A model generated the notes under the pieces. That model made no database searches and was not told the DNA's origin. It saw nothing but the letters and a program-made list of their open reading frames with translations. From Lysinibacillus parviboronicapiens (lineage in GTDB: Bacteria > Bacillota > Bacilli > Bacillales_A > Planococcaceae): a DNA stretch of 40,439 bases. Every line of letters starts with the position of its first letter. The first letter of the stretch is position 1. Position numbers and translations under genes: made by a program. Shown here one piece after another: positions 8,800 to 16,500 of this stretch. The stretch spans positions 1 to 40,439 of the forward strand of contig NZ_PYWI01000032.1 in assembly GCF_003049575.1 (NCBI RefSeq). The letters run 5' to 3'.

Positions 8800-9063
8800 T
8801 CACACTTGCCACGGCCAAGGCGTATCGATCCAGTTAAAAGGGTAATTGGAAAAACTTCTCCCAAAATTCATAAGAGGTCCAAACTTTTGCTCGAAATCAA
8901 TTTTTAATTTCATACTTTTTTCCGCATTTTCGTTAAATTGATTGATAGCTTCATAATCATGAGGATGTGTATCTAGATAAAGATTTAATTCCACTATTAC
9001 AAAATCAATGGCCTGTATTTCCTCTAAGAGCTGATAAAACTCAGGTGGCATTTTCTTAGTCAC
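8800..9063 (-). CDS. cotJB: Spore coat protein CotJB
   Basis: Middle gene of the cotJ operon. 87 residues, acidic helical start (PPEFYQLLEEIQAIDFVIVE) and the aromatic, proline-rich end YPFNWIDTPWPWQV that marks the CotJB family. Its start overlaps the end of cotJA by 8 bases, so the two are translated in tandem. Its role in the coat is poorly defined; in B. subtilis it is part of the same operon as the catalase-like CotJC. Confidence 0.92.
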   Translation of the reverse strand: MTKKMPPEFYQLLEEIQAIDFVIVELNLYLDTHPHDYEAINQFNENAEKSMKLKIDFEQKFGPLMNFGRSFSNYPFNWIDTPWPWQV

Positions 9064-9283
9064 GTTTATCCACTCCTTTATGCGGATCTGGGTAGGGGCT
9101 AAAAAGTTGTGGCCACAAAGTGCCGAACTTTAAAGCCTCCTTTGGTGAACTGAATTGTGGAAGCCCGTAAGGTTGGAATCCTAAATAAAGCTGAGGAGGC
9201 GTGGCATAACTTTTAACCTCTATAGGCTTACATGGATCATACGGGCTTATATAAGGTCTCCAATATTTATATTGAGTAAACAT
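9056..9283 (-). CDS. cotJA: Spore coat protein CotJA
   Basis: First gene of the operon. 75 residues rich in Pro, Tyr and Phe (YKYWRPYISPYDPCKP near the start, LYLGFQPYGLPQF in the middle), as in the CotJA family, whose members interact with CotJC in the coat. The ribosome binding site GAAAGGGGG lies about 8 bases before the ATG. Upstream, CATATACT on the minus strand near 9320 faintly resembles a sigma-E -10 element, which would fit known regulation but is not strong enough to call. Confidence 0.92.
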   Translation of the reverse strand: MFTQYKYWRPYISPYDPCKPIEVKSYATPPQLYLGFQPYGLPQFSSPKEALKFGTLWPQLFSPYPDPHKGVDKRD

Positions 9284-9412
9284 AGAAAATCCCCCTTTCT
9301 ATTTTCAAATACATCAATTGAGTATATGAATAACATGTTTTATTCATGTCCATATTGAAAAATCGACATTGGTTCAATGAGGAAGTCGCAAAACAGGTCT
9401 TTAAAAATAAAT

Positions 9413-9437
9413 GTTTAGTGTTCTATTAATTGGGAAT
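9413..9437 (+). promoter_or_regulatory. Sigma-B-type promoter of the KGG-repeat gene
   Basis: GTTTAG at 9413-9418, 13 bases, then GGGAAT at 9432-9437. This fits the general-stress sigma-B consensus (GTTTAA, 13-15 bases, GGGTAT) closely and lies about 50 bases before the start of a GsiB-like gene, the kind known to be sigma-B controlled. Confidence 0.75.
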
Positions 9438-9489
9438 ATAAATAGTGAGCTAGTCAAACAGCTCAAAAAAATATTAGGAGGAATTAATA

Positions 9490-9792
9490 ATGGCTAACAA
9501 GCAGAACAATCGCAACAGAAACAACAATGAAAACATGACTGTCGAAGAAGCGGGACGTAAAGGCGGAGAAGCTACCTCCAACAATCATGGTCGTGATTTT
9601 TATGAAGAAATTGGAAGTAAGGGTGGGGAAGCCACTTCTAAGAATCATGATCATGAATTTTATGAAGAGATTGGACGCAAGGGTGGAGAAGCGCGTGCTA
9701 ATCAACGTGCAAACAATACCAATGGAAATATGACTGAATCAGGACGAAAAGGCGGCGAGAGTCGTAATCGTCGCAGTAACGATAATAATTAA
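9490..9792 (+). CDS. KGG-repeat general stress protein (GsiB-like)
   Basis: A 100-residue, very hydrophilic protein with four KGG motifs. The full repeats read FYEEIGSKGGEATSKNH and FYEEIGRKGGEARANQ, with AGRKGGEATSNNHG before and SGRKGGESRNRRS after. This is the stress-induced KGG repeat of GsiB and related proteins, which are disordered and hydrophilin-like and accumulate in general stress. The ribosome binding site AGGAGG is ideal, a sigma-B-type promoter lies upstream and a strong terminator follows, so it is a single-gene unit. Confidence 0.88.
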   Translation: MANKQNNRNRNNNENMTVEEAGRKGGEATSNNHGRDFYEEIGSKGGEATSKNHDHEFYEEIGRKGGEARANQRANNTNGNMTESGRKGGESRNRRSNDNN

Positions 9793-9830
9793 GAATTTTT
9801 AATATTGTATGAGGATGCTAGAACTATTGT

Positions 9831-9870
9831 AAAAAGGTGTTTGTAGTTAATAACTACAAACACCTTTTTT
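9831..9870 (+). terminator. Strong terminator after the KGG-repeat gene
   Basis: AAAAAGGTGTTTGTAGTTA and its inverse TAACTACAAACACCTTTTTT form a near-perfect stem of about 17 bp with a U-tract. Confidence 0.92.
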
Positions 9871-10016
9871 GCATTTTATAATACCTTATTCACTCTTGAT
9901 GAAAAAGAATAAAAAAGTTGAATTTACATAAAAATTAGTATATATTAAATCAGCTTTAGTAATATTTTGTTATTTCATCACAGTATTATCAAGAGAAATG
10001 AGGAAGAAATTAAATA

Positions 10017-10571
10017 ATGAAAAAATATACAGTGGACTGCATTTATGATTTGATATTATCTGTATTGTCTGATGTTGGCATGAATATAACATTAAAACAA
10101 GATAATTCCGGCATAAATATGAGTTATAATTTTATTGGGGACTATGTTAGTTTTGATTCAAAAAGGCTTATCGAAGCCCATAAAGAAATATTGCTACCGC
10201 TTCCACTTGAGGTATACATTAAAACAATTACCTTGCATGAATTAGGCCATGCCATTGACCGTCAAGCATTACAAGAATCGCTGATACGAACACTTGAAAT
10301 ATATGAGATGAAGAAGCAATATTCATTTAAAGAAATTTATAATAATGATAGACTTTTAACTATGATTTTAGAAGAACATATAATGAATATTAAATTTGAA
10401 GAAACTGCATGGGACAACGCAGAGCAGCTTAATAAAGAAGTACATCTAGTAGATATGAACGAATTTGAGGTCATAAAGGCTCATAGCCTCTCAACTTATA
10501 GAAAACTCTATCAGGAAGATCTAAATTTATATAACGAACTATTTAATCATAAAGTTTTACAGTTAGCATAA
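10017..10571 (+). CDS. Putative zinc metalloprotein with HELGH motif
   Basis: 184 residues. Residues 74-78 are HELGH within KTITLHELGHAIDRQALQES, the HExxH signature of zincin metallopeptidases, where two His bind zinc and Glu is catalytic. A third ligand could be one of the Glu in NIKFEETAWDNAEQ (about residue 120-135), a spacing seen in gluzincins. There is no signal peptide or membrane segment, so it is probably cytoplasmic. I do not recognise the exact family and no substrate can be named. Start ATG 10017 follows GAGGAAG. It is a lone gene followed by a decayed ORF and an IS-like end, a setting that suggests an accessory, possibly mobile-element-derived gene. Confidence 0.75.
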   Translation: MKKYTVDCIYDLILSVLSDVGMNITLKQDNSGINMSYNFIGDYVSFDSKRLIEAHKEILLPLPLEVYIKTITLHELGHAIDRQALQESLIRTLEIYEMKKQYSFKEIYNNDRLLTMILEEHIMNIKFEETAWDNAEQLNKEVHLVDMNEFEVIKAHSLSTYRKLYQEDLNLYNELFNHKVLQLA

Positions 10572-10572
10572 T

Positions 10573-10763
10573 AAGCAATGCAATAGTAATTCAAATCCTG
10601 AGATTCCTATTTTTGGAGAGATAGATGTTTTGGTTCGTCACTTAAACGAGCAAAAATGGAGCAATCTTTCAATAGACTAACTATATCAACAGCGGAACGA
10701 TGCAGTAAGGAGATATGTCGAGAAATTACTTAGCTCTAACAGAAAAGTCAGTTTCTCACTAAT
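10573..10763 (+). pseudogene. Gene remnant with internal stop, cut by an IS-like end
   Basis: One frame reads SNPEIPIFGEIDVLVRHLNE then QKWSNLSID, meets TAA at about 10677, and continues in the same frame as LYQQRNDAVRRYVEKLLSSN and RKVSFSLIE up to the IS-like end at 10764. The stop fits a TAT/TAC to TAA change. No start is visible. The family is not recognised. It appears to be the tail of a lost gene. Confidence 0.35.
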
Positions 10764-10823
10764 TGAACTACACCCCAATTGTTAGACACCACTAACCATT
10801 GAGGTGTAGTTTTTTTATGACAA
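10764..10823 (+). mobile_element. Solo IS3-type end, also a terminator-like hairpin
   Basis: Starting with TG at 10764, AACTACACCCCAATTGTTAG pairs with CTAACCATTGAGGTGTAGTT and is followed by TTTTTT and an ATG with only a few codons. This has the layout of the left end of IS3-family elements (terminal repeat folding back just before orfA), like the element at the left edge of the window, but with different sequence. No transposase follows, so it is probably a remnant. It would also act as a plus-strand terminator. Confidence 0.45.
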
Positions 10824-10842
10824 AATGTAAAGAGGCAAATTT

Positions 10843-11709
10843 TTAATTTAACTTTTCGTTTTCTGGTTCCATATGTATTAAAATATGGGCTTTATGAAAA
10901 TGATGTTGAATTTTGTTTTCTATACGGTCACAGAGTTCATGAACGGTCTTTATATCCTTATTTGAGGCGACAACTAAGTGAAAATCGATATACTCCTCAG
11001 CGCCGGAGCGTCTAGTGCGGAAATCGTGATACTCAATATACTCCTCTTTATATAATTCAATAATTTGCATGATTTTTTCTTCCTCGTCAGCGGATAATCT
11101 TGCGTCCAGTAATGGGGGGAAAGATTCTTTCATTAATTTAAAAGCTTCTACCATAATAAAACATGCTAACACTATACCGATGATGGGATCTAAAATATAC
11201 CATCCTGTCAAATGAACTACTAGTAGACTAAAAGCGACGCCCAACGAAGTATAGACATCTGTCAGTAAGTGTAGTGCATTGGATTTCATGGCTACGGAAT
11301 TGGTTCTTTTAGCAGTTCTATAGACAATTCTTGAAACAAAAATATTTATGATAGCTCCAAATAGCATAACAACAATACCTAGGAGCGGGAGTTTTATTGG
11401 AGAGGGTGCAAGCATCTTGTGAATACATTCATATATAATCCAAATCCCAGCTACAAATATTAATAGGGTTTCGATTGTACCAGAAATATTTTCGACTTTA
11501 CCATGTCCATATGGGTGTTCTTTATCTGCCGGTTTATTGGCTATTCGAACTGAGAAAAAAGTGATTAACGAGGCCATTAAATCCAAAAATGAATGAATAG
11601 CTTCCGATAAAATAGCAACCGAACCAGTAATAAGTCCGACAATAATTTTAAGTATCACTACAAGAGAATTGCTTATAACTGATAAAAAAGCAACCTTTGA
11701 AGAATTCAT
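10843..11709 (-). CDS. Cation diffusion facilitator family transporter
   Basis: CDF proteins export divalent cations (Zn, Mn, Fe, Co) in exchange for protons across the cell membrane. 288 residues, full length. About six membrane segments occupy residues 8-195. Family marks are LSEAIHSFLDLMASLITFFS (metal-site helix 2), the loop KEHPYGHGKVENISG, and SNALHLLTDVYTSLGVAFS (helix 5). The C-terminal cytoplasmic domain (about 200-288) ends with the His-rich part KIQHHFHKAHILIHMEPE. Helix 2 reads HSFLD and helix 5 LLTD, so the metal cannot be told with confidence. Single gene, with GGGAG before its ATG. Confidence 0.92.
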   Translation of the reverse strand: MNSSKVAFLSVISNSLVVILKIIVGLITGSVAILSEAIHSFLDLMASLITFFSVRIANKPADKEHPYGHGKVENISGTIETLLIFVAGIWIIYECIHKMLAPSPIKLPLLGIVVMLFGAIINIFVSRIVYRTAKRTNSVAMKSNALHLLTDVYTSLGVAFSLLVVHLTGWYILDPIIGIVLACFIMVEAFKLMKESFPPLLDARLSADEEEKIMQIIELYKEEYIEYHDFRTRRSGAEEYIDFHLVVASNKDIKTVHELCDRIENKIQHHFHKAHILIHMEPENEKLN

Positions 11710-12006
11710 AATAATTCACTCCCTAAAAAATCTAAACTTATGATAACAGGTCAATATCGTGTAGGTCTATGGCAACGTTTTTGCCTGCTCACTAGTAAAT
11801 TAGGGGGGAGAAAAAGAGTTGCCCTAAGCAAAAATAGAAACCACTTAGGGAGGATTTTAGTGTGTTATTTACAGAGCGAAACGTTTGGACGTAATGGGGC
11901 AGTATTTTCTGTTGAAATGGAGCAAAAAAGCCCTATTTTAGCGAAAATAAAAATAGCTGAATCTTTACGCTATAAAAAAGAGCGCAAACTTTTGCGCTCT
12001 CTCCTA
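11710..12006. other. Intergenic region upstream of the CDF gene
   Basis: The plus strand has an open frame here (11740-12042), but it runs into the small minus-strand gene and lacks a good start, so I do not call it. A weak hairpin (CCCTAAG/CTTAGGG, near 11822-11849) and the terminator of the next minus-strand gene are the only structures seen. Confidence 0.4.
11974..11999 (-). terminator. Terminator after the 57-residue gene
   Basis: On the minus strand GAGCGCAAA pairs with TTTGCGCTC across a 2-base gap and is followed by TTTTTT. Confidence 0.85.
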
Positions 12007-12180
12007 CTAACGACGATGCTCTACAAGGTCAATTGCACCTAATACTATGTGGGCTAGGCCAAATCCAAAAATAGTATTGGCAAACATTTTGTTAGAACCA
12101 TGTTTCTGTTTCAAAATGTACCCAGTTGCAGTAACAGCTGAACCTAATACAGTTGGGATTAAACCTTCACGAATATTCAT
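12007..12180 (-). CDS. Small membrane protein, conserved in bacilli
   Basis: 57 residues from ATG 12180 (MNIREGLIPTVLGSAVTATG), which has GGAGGG upstream; the longer open frame has no such support. Two hydrophobic stretches (GLIPTVLGSAVTATGYI and NTIFGFGLAHIVLGAIDLV) suggest two membrane segments. Proteins of this kind are found in Bacillus relatives, but I know of no established function. It is followed by its own terminator. Confidence 0.72.
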   Translation of the reverse strand: MNIREGLIPTVLGSAVTATGYILKQKHGSNKMFANTIFGFGLAHIVLGAIDLVEHRR

Positions 12181-12395
12181 AAAAATCCCTCCATTGTAGT
12201 TAGTAATTGGTGAAATGTCACCACACTTAATTTGGCCGGACACATAAAAAATATGCAAAGCTGTGAAAGTGTAAAATTAATATCGTGTTGAAACTTGAAA
12301 AAGCATAATAAGCTATTTCCAAGATGACATTCAATAGTGAGGGTATGTGAATAAAAGTACATCAGAAGTTGATTTTAAAAGTCCGGCTACATACT

Positions 12396-12563
12396 TTAAT
12401 GATTTCTTCTTGTCAGTATCTTAATAAGCAAGCCAAATATACCTATTCCAAGTAATGAGCCAACTGCAAACGACCATGAAAAATAATCAAACAGGAAGAA
12501 TACGATAATGAGCGCTAACACATAGCCAAAATTAAAGCTCAGCAAATATTTTTTTATGTTCAT
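12396..12563 (-). CDS. Small two-segment membrane protein
   Basis: 55 residues from ATG 12563 (MNIKKYLLSFNFGYV), chosen because GGAGTG lies about 8 bases upstream. It is mostly hydrophobic (VLALIIVFFLFDYFSW, then FAVGSLLGIGIFGLLIKIL) and ends with the basic tail TRRNH. Family not recognised. Confidence 0.6.
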   Translation of the reverse strand: MNIKKYLLSFNFGYVLALIIVFFLFDYFSWSFAVGSLLGIGIFGLLIKILTRRNH

Positions 12564-12873
12564 TTCATCACTCCATTTATACATCTTTTTAAATCTTCGT
12601 TATAGGCAATTTTGAGGGCTCTAAGTAAAACGTTTAGCTACAAAAGATAGCAGTATTTTTAATCTAGTCCAAGAAGAGAACGAATTACATAATATTAGGG
12701 AATATAATCACTCAATAGCAAAGGTAATCGTGGGTAGCTATAGTGTGAAATAGCTTGCGAATCTCGCCTCATACAAAAATAACCGGTTACCTTCATGCTT
12801 TTGCATGAGGTACGAATGGGGATTGTTCAGTATAGTAATAGATATAGATGGCAATGGCAAAGGAGATTAGTCG
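12564..12873. other. Intergenic region with a hairpin
   Basis: No gene seen. TACCTTCATGC at 12788 pairs with GCATGAGGTA up to about 12812, a stem-loop about 60 bases before the VOC gene start. No U-tract follows, so it is not an obvious terminator. Confidence 0.4.
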
Positions 12874-13557
12874 ATGAGGATTACCAAGGTGAAGTTATTC
12901 GCATATGATTTACCCAACATGAAAAAATTTTATTGTGAAAAATTAGGTTTGGTATTGTTAACGAGCAATGATAGTTTTTTTGAAATAGCAGTTGGCAAAA
13001 GCATTCTCACATTTGAATGGATTCCTACTGCGATTCAAAAGCAATATCACTTTGCATTTAATATTCCGAGCAATTTATTTGTGCAAGCAAAGCATTGGGT
13101 AAAGCAACGACTCGAAGTTTTACAATTAGATCAACAGGATGAAGTATATTTTGAAGCACTAAAGGCACATTCTCTTTATTTTTATGATCCAGAGGGGAAT
13201 GTGGTAGAGCTTATTGCAAGATGTGAAGTAAACCCTAAAAATGATAGTGATTCATTTTCATCAGAACATTTACTTAATATTGGGGAAATAAATTTAACAA
13301 CAGATTCTATACAGGCAGTCGCGGCTCGCATAATGGAATATGGTATCTTACCTTGCTTTGGTGAAGAAATTCGTACAGACGCACTTACTTTTATAGGGAA
13401 TTATCAGGATGGCGCAAATATTTTATTAGGACCTAGTAAACGGAATTGGTATTTTTCAAATAAAGATGCAATTGTCAGTCCACTCACCATTGAAGTGAAT
13501 AGTGCGTTGCAATTAAACATGACAGAACATGGGGAATTTATGATATTAAAACTATAA
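12874..13557 (+). CDS. VOC (glyoxalase/dioxygenase) superfamily protein
   Basis: 227 residues with two VOC-like halves. The first (1-120) starts ITKVKLFAYDLPNMKKFYCE and KLGLVLLTSND and ends with the typical FYDPEGNVVELIAR, where the final Glu is the usual metal ligand. The second half (about 130-225) is more divergent. VOC proteins include glyoxalases, ring-cleaving dioxygenases and antibiotic-binding proteins, so the substrate cannot be named. ATG 12874 has a modest ribosome binding site (AAAGGAG). Same strand as the two following genes, but a promoter before the next gene suggests separate expression. Confidence 0.82.
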   Translation: MRITKVKLFAYDLPNMKKFYCEKLGLVLLTSNDSFFEIAVGKSILTFEWIPTAIQKQYHFAFNIPSNLFVQAKHWVKQRLEVLQLDQQDEVYFEALKAHSLYFYDPEGNVVELIARCEVNPKNDSDSFSSEHLLNIGEINLTTDSIQAVAARIMEYGILPCFGEEIRTDALTFIGNYQDGANILLGPSKRNWYFSNKDAIVSPLTIEVNSALQLNMTEHGEFMILKL

Positions 13558-13621
13558 TTTTAACAATGTCGTTTTCCTAACCTCTAGTCATGTTATTTTA
13601 GCCAAATTTCCTTAATTTTTG

Positions 13622-13650
13622 TTGTGTTAATATATATCGAAATGTATATT
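13622..13650 (+). promoter_or_regulatory. Sigma-A-type promoter of the acetyltransferase gene
   Basis: TTGTGT, 17 bases, TATATT, placed 27 bases before the ATG of the GNAT gene. Confidence 0.55.
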
Positions 13651-13676
13651 TATACAAAAAGAGATGGGGAGATACT

Positions 13677-14087
13677 ATGAAGTATGAATTATGTAAATCA
13701 AATCCTTCCTTTGAAGAGTATAAAAATTTACATCAAACAACTGGCTGGAATGTAAAAGGGCTTTATACTTATGACCAATTGTATCAAGCAATTTGCAATA
13801 GCTGGTTTAGTGCATCAATTTACGATGGTATAACTTTAGTAGGCTATGGAAGAATTATTTCGGATGGTATTTATCAAACCTTTATCTGTGATGTTATGGT
13901 ACATCCCGATTATCAACGACAAGGGATTGGCTCACAAGTAATGGAATCTTTATTGGCGCATTGCAAGCAAGAGAACATAAAATGGGTTCAATTATTTTGT
14001 GCGAAAGGCAAACAACCCTTTTATCAACAGTTTGGTTTTACTGAACGTGATCTAGATGCGCCAGGGATGATGGTTTTTTATGATTAA
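13677..14087 (+). CDS. GNAT family N-acetyltransferase
   Basis: 136 residues. The acetyl-CoA binding motif A is clear: DVMVHPDYQRQGIGSQVMES (about residues 81-100, with Q/R-x-x-G-x-G/S), and the C-terminal FYQQFGFTERDLDAPGMMVF is the usual motif B end. It resembles the small YhfO/ArsN-type bacillar acetyltransferases of the form 'FEEYKNLHQTTGWN'. The acceptor is unknown. Start at ATG 13677 with GATGGGGAG upstream. An MDR oxidoreductase gene follows after 37 bases, so the two may be co-transcribed. Confidence 0.88.
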   Translation: MKYELCKSNPSFEEYKNLHQTTGWNVKGLYTYDQLYQAICNSWFSASIYDGITLVGYGRIISDGIYQTFICDVMVHPDYQRQGIGSQVMESLLAHCKQENIKWVQLFCAKGKQPFYQQFGFTERDLDAPGMMVFYD

Positions 14088-14124
14088 AATGCACACATAA
14101 ACTTTATAAAAGGGGTTAAACGTT

Positions 14125-15117
14125 TTGAAGACAAAATGTATTAAGATTTATGAATTTGGTAGTCCTAAAAATGTACTGAAATTTGAAAACAAAACCATCA
14201 AACCGCCGAAAAATCACGATATCCTTGTTCGTATGTTAGCACGTCCTATAAATCCTTCTGACTTGATACCGATTTGGGGTAAATATGCTCATCGCATTGC
14301 TTTACCGAATACTCCAGGTTATGAAGGAGTGGGGGTTGTAGAAGCGGTAGGCCCACTTGTTTCACAAAATTTGCTTGGACAGCGTGTGTTACCATTACGC
14401 GGTGAAGGCACTTGGCAAGAGCTTGTTCAGACAAGAGCTGAATTCGCAGTGCCTATACCTGATTCAATGGATGATTTTACGGCCGCACAGATGTACATTA
14501 ACCCAATGACGGCTTGGGTGATCTGTACGGAAGTTTTAAAACTAACACCTAAGGATATCTTATTGGTGAATGCATGTGGGTCTGCGATTGGACATATTTT
14601 TGCTCAATTAGCTAAAATAATTGGCTTTCATTTGATTGCCGTAACACGAAATCCTAAACACACGAGAGATTTATTGCAGCTTGGTGCTTCGTATGTAATA
14701 GATACCTCAACAGTGAATTTGTGTGAAACTGTTATGGAGATAACAAATGGCCAAGGTGCAGATGCAGCCATAGATTCCATTGGTGGTTCGGCGAGCAATG
14801 ATCTAGCTTTTTGCGTACGCCCTAGTGGTAATTTTTTAACAATTGGTCTTTTATCGGGCGTACAAGTAAATTGGGGAAATATTGTTAATGTTGCCCATGT
14901 TCGGGCAAATATGTTTCATTTACGACATTGGAATAACCAGGTATCAACAGTAAAATGGCAAGAAACGTTTCAACAGCTAATAACACTTGTGGAAGAACAG
15001 AAATTAATGATGCTGGAGATGGATGCACAATATGATCTACTAAACATTCACAAAGCTATAGATGTACTTGAATCTCCTAAAAAAACTAAGGGGAAAATAT
15101 TTTTAACGAGCTATTAA
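14125..15117 (+). CDS. MDR-family oxidoreductase (quinone/enoyl reductase type)
   Basis: 330 residues of the medium-chain dehydrogenase/reductase superfamily. An N-terminal GroES-like domain (LARPINPSDLIPIWGKY, then PNTPGYEGVGVVEAVGP) is followed by a Rossmann domain with NACGSAIGHIFAQLAKIIG (about residues 150-168). The Cys/His zinc-binding pattern of alcohol dehydrogenases is absent, so it is probably an NADPH-dependent quinone or enoyl-thioester reductase like the ETR/MECR group. TTG 14125 is the start, with AAAGGGG 10 bases upstream. A two-way terminator separates it from cysK. Confidence 0.87.
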   Translation: MKTKCIKIYEFGSPKNVLKFENKTIKPPKNHDILVRMLARPINPSDLIPIWGKYAHRIALPNTPGYEGVGVVEAVGPLVSQNLLGQRVLPLRGEGTWQELVQTRAEFAVPIPDSMDDFTAAQMYINPMTAWVICTEVLKLTPKDILLVNACGSAIGHIFAQLAKIIGFHLIAVTRNPKHTRDLLQLGASYVIDTSTVNLCETVMEITNGQGADAAIDSIGGSASNDLAFCVRPSGNFLTIGLLSGVQVNWGNIVNVAHVRANMFHLRHWNNQVSTVKWQETFQQLITLVEEQKLMMLEMDAQYDLLNIHKAIDVLESPKKTKGKIFLTSY

Positions 15118-15128
15118 GTGCTGTAGAA

Positions 15129-15163
15129 TAACGAAGGAAGTAAATTATCTTCCTTCGTTTTTA
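15129..15163. terminator. Two-way terminator between convergent genes
   Basis: AACGAAGGAAG and CTTCCTTCGTT pair across an 8-base loop, with TTTTT on the plus side. It lies between the convergent MDR and cysK genes. Confidence 0.85.
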
Positions 15164-15166
15164 GCA

Positions 15167-16162
15167 TTAAAATAGATCGGTCGATAAATAGCGTAACCCC
15201 GTATCAGGAAGGATAGCAACAATACGTTTCCCTTTGTTCTCAGGCCGCTGAGCCAGTAATGTTGCTGCATATAAAGCAGCACCAGAGGACGTGCCAACTA
15301 ATATACCATCTGTTTTCGCAACGGCCCGTGCTGCCTCGTAAGCTTGTGCAGTTTCCACTTCAAGCACTTCATCAATAATTTCAAGATGGACATTTGAGGG
15401 GACACGAGCTGCATCAGCATCAGAGAAACGATGAACACCTGTAATTTCAACGATATCAGGATTTTCCACCGTAGCGATGGAATTTACGGCCGGCTCTACA
15501 CCAATAATTTGAATGGCTGGATTTTTGGATTTTAAGAAAGCGCCTGCACCACTAATCGTGCCACCTGTACCGATAGAGGCAACGAAAATATCAATTTGAC
15601 CAGCAGTATCTTCCCAAATTTCTGGTCCAGTTGTTAGTTTGTGTATGTTTGGATTGACATCATTGTCCAATTGATTTAGAAAGACAACATTTTCTTCTTG
15701 CTCTACAACGATTTCTCTAAAAACTTTGATTGTTTCCACAAAATCGCCTTCAGTTTCTTCAAATGCAGCTACCATTTCTGGAACATCCGAAAATGGCACT
15801 ACCTCAGTACCATATGCTCTTACTACTTTTGTGCGTTCTTCGCTCACACCATCCTGCATATAAATGCGTAATTTATAGCCCTTCGCCGCTGCAATTGCTG
15901 CTAATCCAATTCCTGTATTGCCACTTGTCGTCTCGATAATTGTTTTATCTTTCGATAAAAGACCACGAGCTTCTGCATCTTCAATCATTGCTTTTGCAAT
16001 ACGATCCTTCACACTATTTGCAGGATTAAAATATTCCAGTTTTACGATGATTTCTGCCTCTAGCTGTTGTTCTTTTTTGTATTGATTAAGCGCTAATAGT
16101 GGCGTATGTCCCACTAATTCTGTAATCGACTGCTTAATTTTATTAGCAACAATTTGACTCAT
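15167..16162 (-). CDS. cysK: Cysteine synthase A (O-acetylserine sulfhydrylase)
   Basis: PLP enzyme that makes L-cysteine from O-acetylserine and sulfide in the cytoplasm. 331 residues. The PLP lysine lies in FNPANSVKDRIAKAMIEDAE (about residue 52), the phosphate/substrate loop is ETTSGNTGIGLAAIAAAKGY, and the glycine-rich PLP phosphate loop is ASIGTGGTISGAGAFLK. It ends with LPDTGLRYLSTDLF, typical of CysK. It is slightly longer than the usual 305-310. It could also be a related beta-substituting synthase, but the motifs favour CysK. Single gene with a promoter at 16222-16250. Confidence 0.9.
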   Translation of the reverse strand: MSQIVANKIKQSITELVGHTPLLALNQYKKEQQLEAEIIVKLEYFNPANSVKDRIAKAMIEDAEARGLLSKDKTIIETTSGNTGIGLAAIAAAKGYKLRIYMQDGVSEERTKVVRAYGTEVVPFSDVPEMVAAFEETEGDFVETIKVFREIVVEQEENVVFLNQLDNDVNPNIHKLTTGPEIWEDTAGQIDIFVASIGTGGTISGAGAFLKSKNPAIQIIGVEPAVNSIATVENPDIVEITGVHRFSDADAARVPSNVHLEIIDEVLEVETAQAYEAARAVAKTDGILVGTSSGAALYAATLLAQRPENKGKRIVAILPDTGLRYLSTDLF

Positions 16163-16221
16163 CCAACCATCCCCTTTTTAATTATCCCACTTAACATACC
16201 TGTATAGTAAGAATTGAAGAT

Positions 16222-16250
16222 ATCTTATCATGACTAATTTGGCTGAGCAA
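16222..16250 (-). promoter_or_regulatory. Sigma-A-type promoter of cysK
   Basis: On the minus strand TTGCTC (16250-16245), 17 bases, TAAGAT (16227-16222), about 60 bases before the cysK start. I could not identify a CymR site or an S-box with confidence. Confidence 0.55.
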
Positions 16251-16500
16251 GAAAATCCATGATAGAAAGAATAAAAAAGCTGATAGAAAAAAATTATTGC
16301 TAACAGTTAGTACTTTTGCCTGTCACAGATGGCTATCTTTTTATTGTGATGCTTCCCTGTATTATAAATCGGCCCAATAGGTAGCAGTAAATCATAAAAA
16401 TTTAGTTAATCATCGTAAAAACCATTAGATTGGTAATTTTGGAAAACTAGCAAATAAGTTATGATAAGAGGAGTTGAGTGTATGTGGGGGATGGCAACAA
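16251..16500. other. Intergenic region upstream of cysK and the transporter pseudogene
   Basis: AT-rich divergent region of about 340 bases in total (16163-16500). Apart from the cysK promoter I see no gene, terminator or riboswitch fold. Confidence 0.4.

Noticed and set aside
11740..12042. 100-residue plus-strand ORF
   Set aside because: No good ribosome binding site, composition unlike a protein, and its end overlaps a better-supported minus-strand small gene with its terminator.
16251..16500. Possible riboswitch upstream of the transporter pseudogene
   Set aside because: Some short complementary stretches exist, but no known riboswitch core could be matched.
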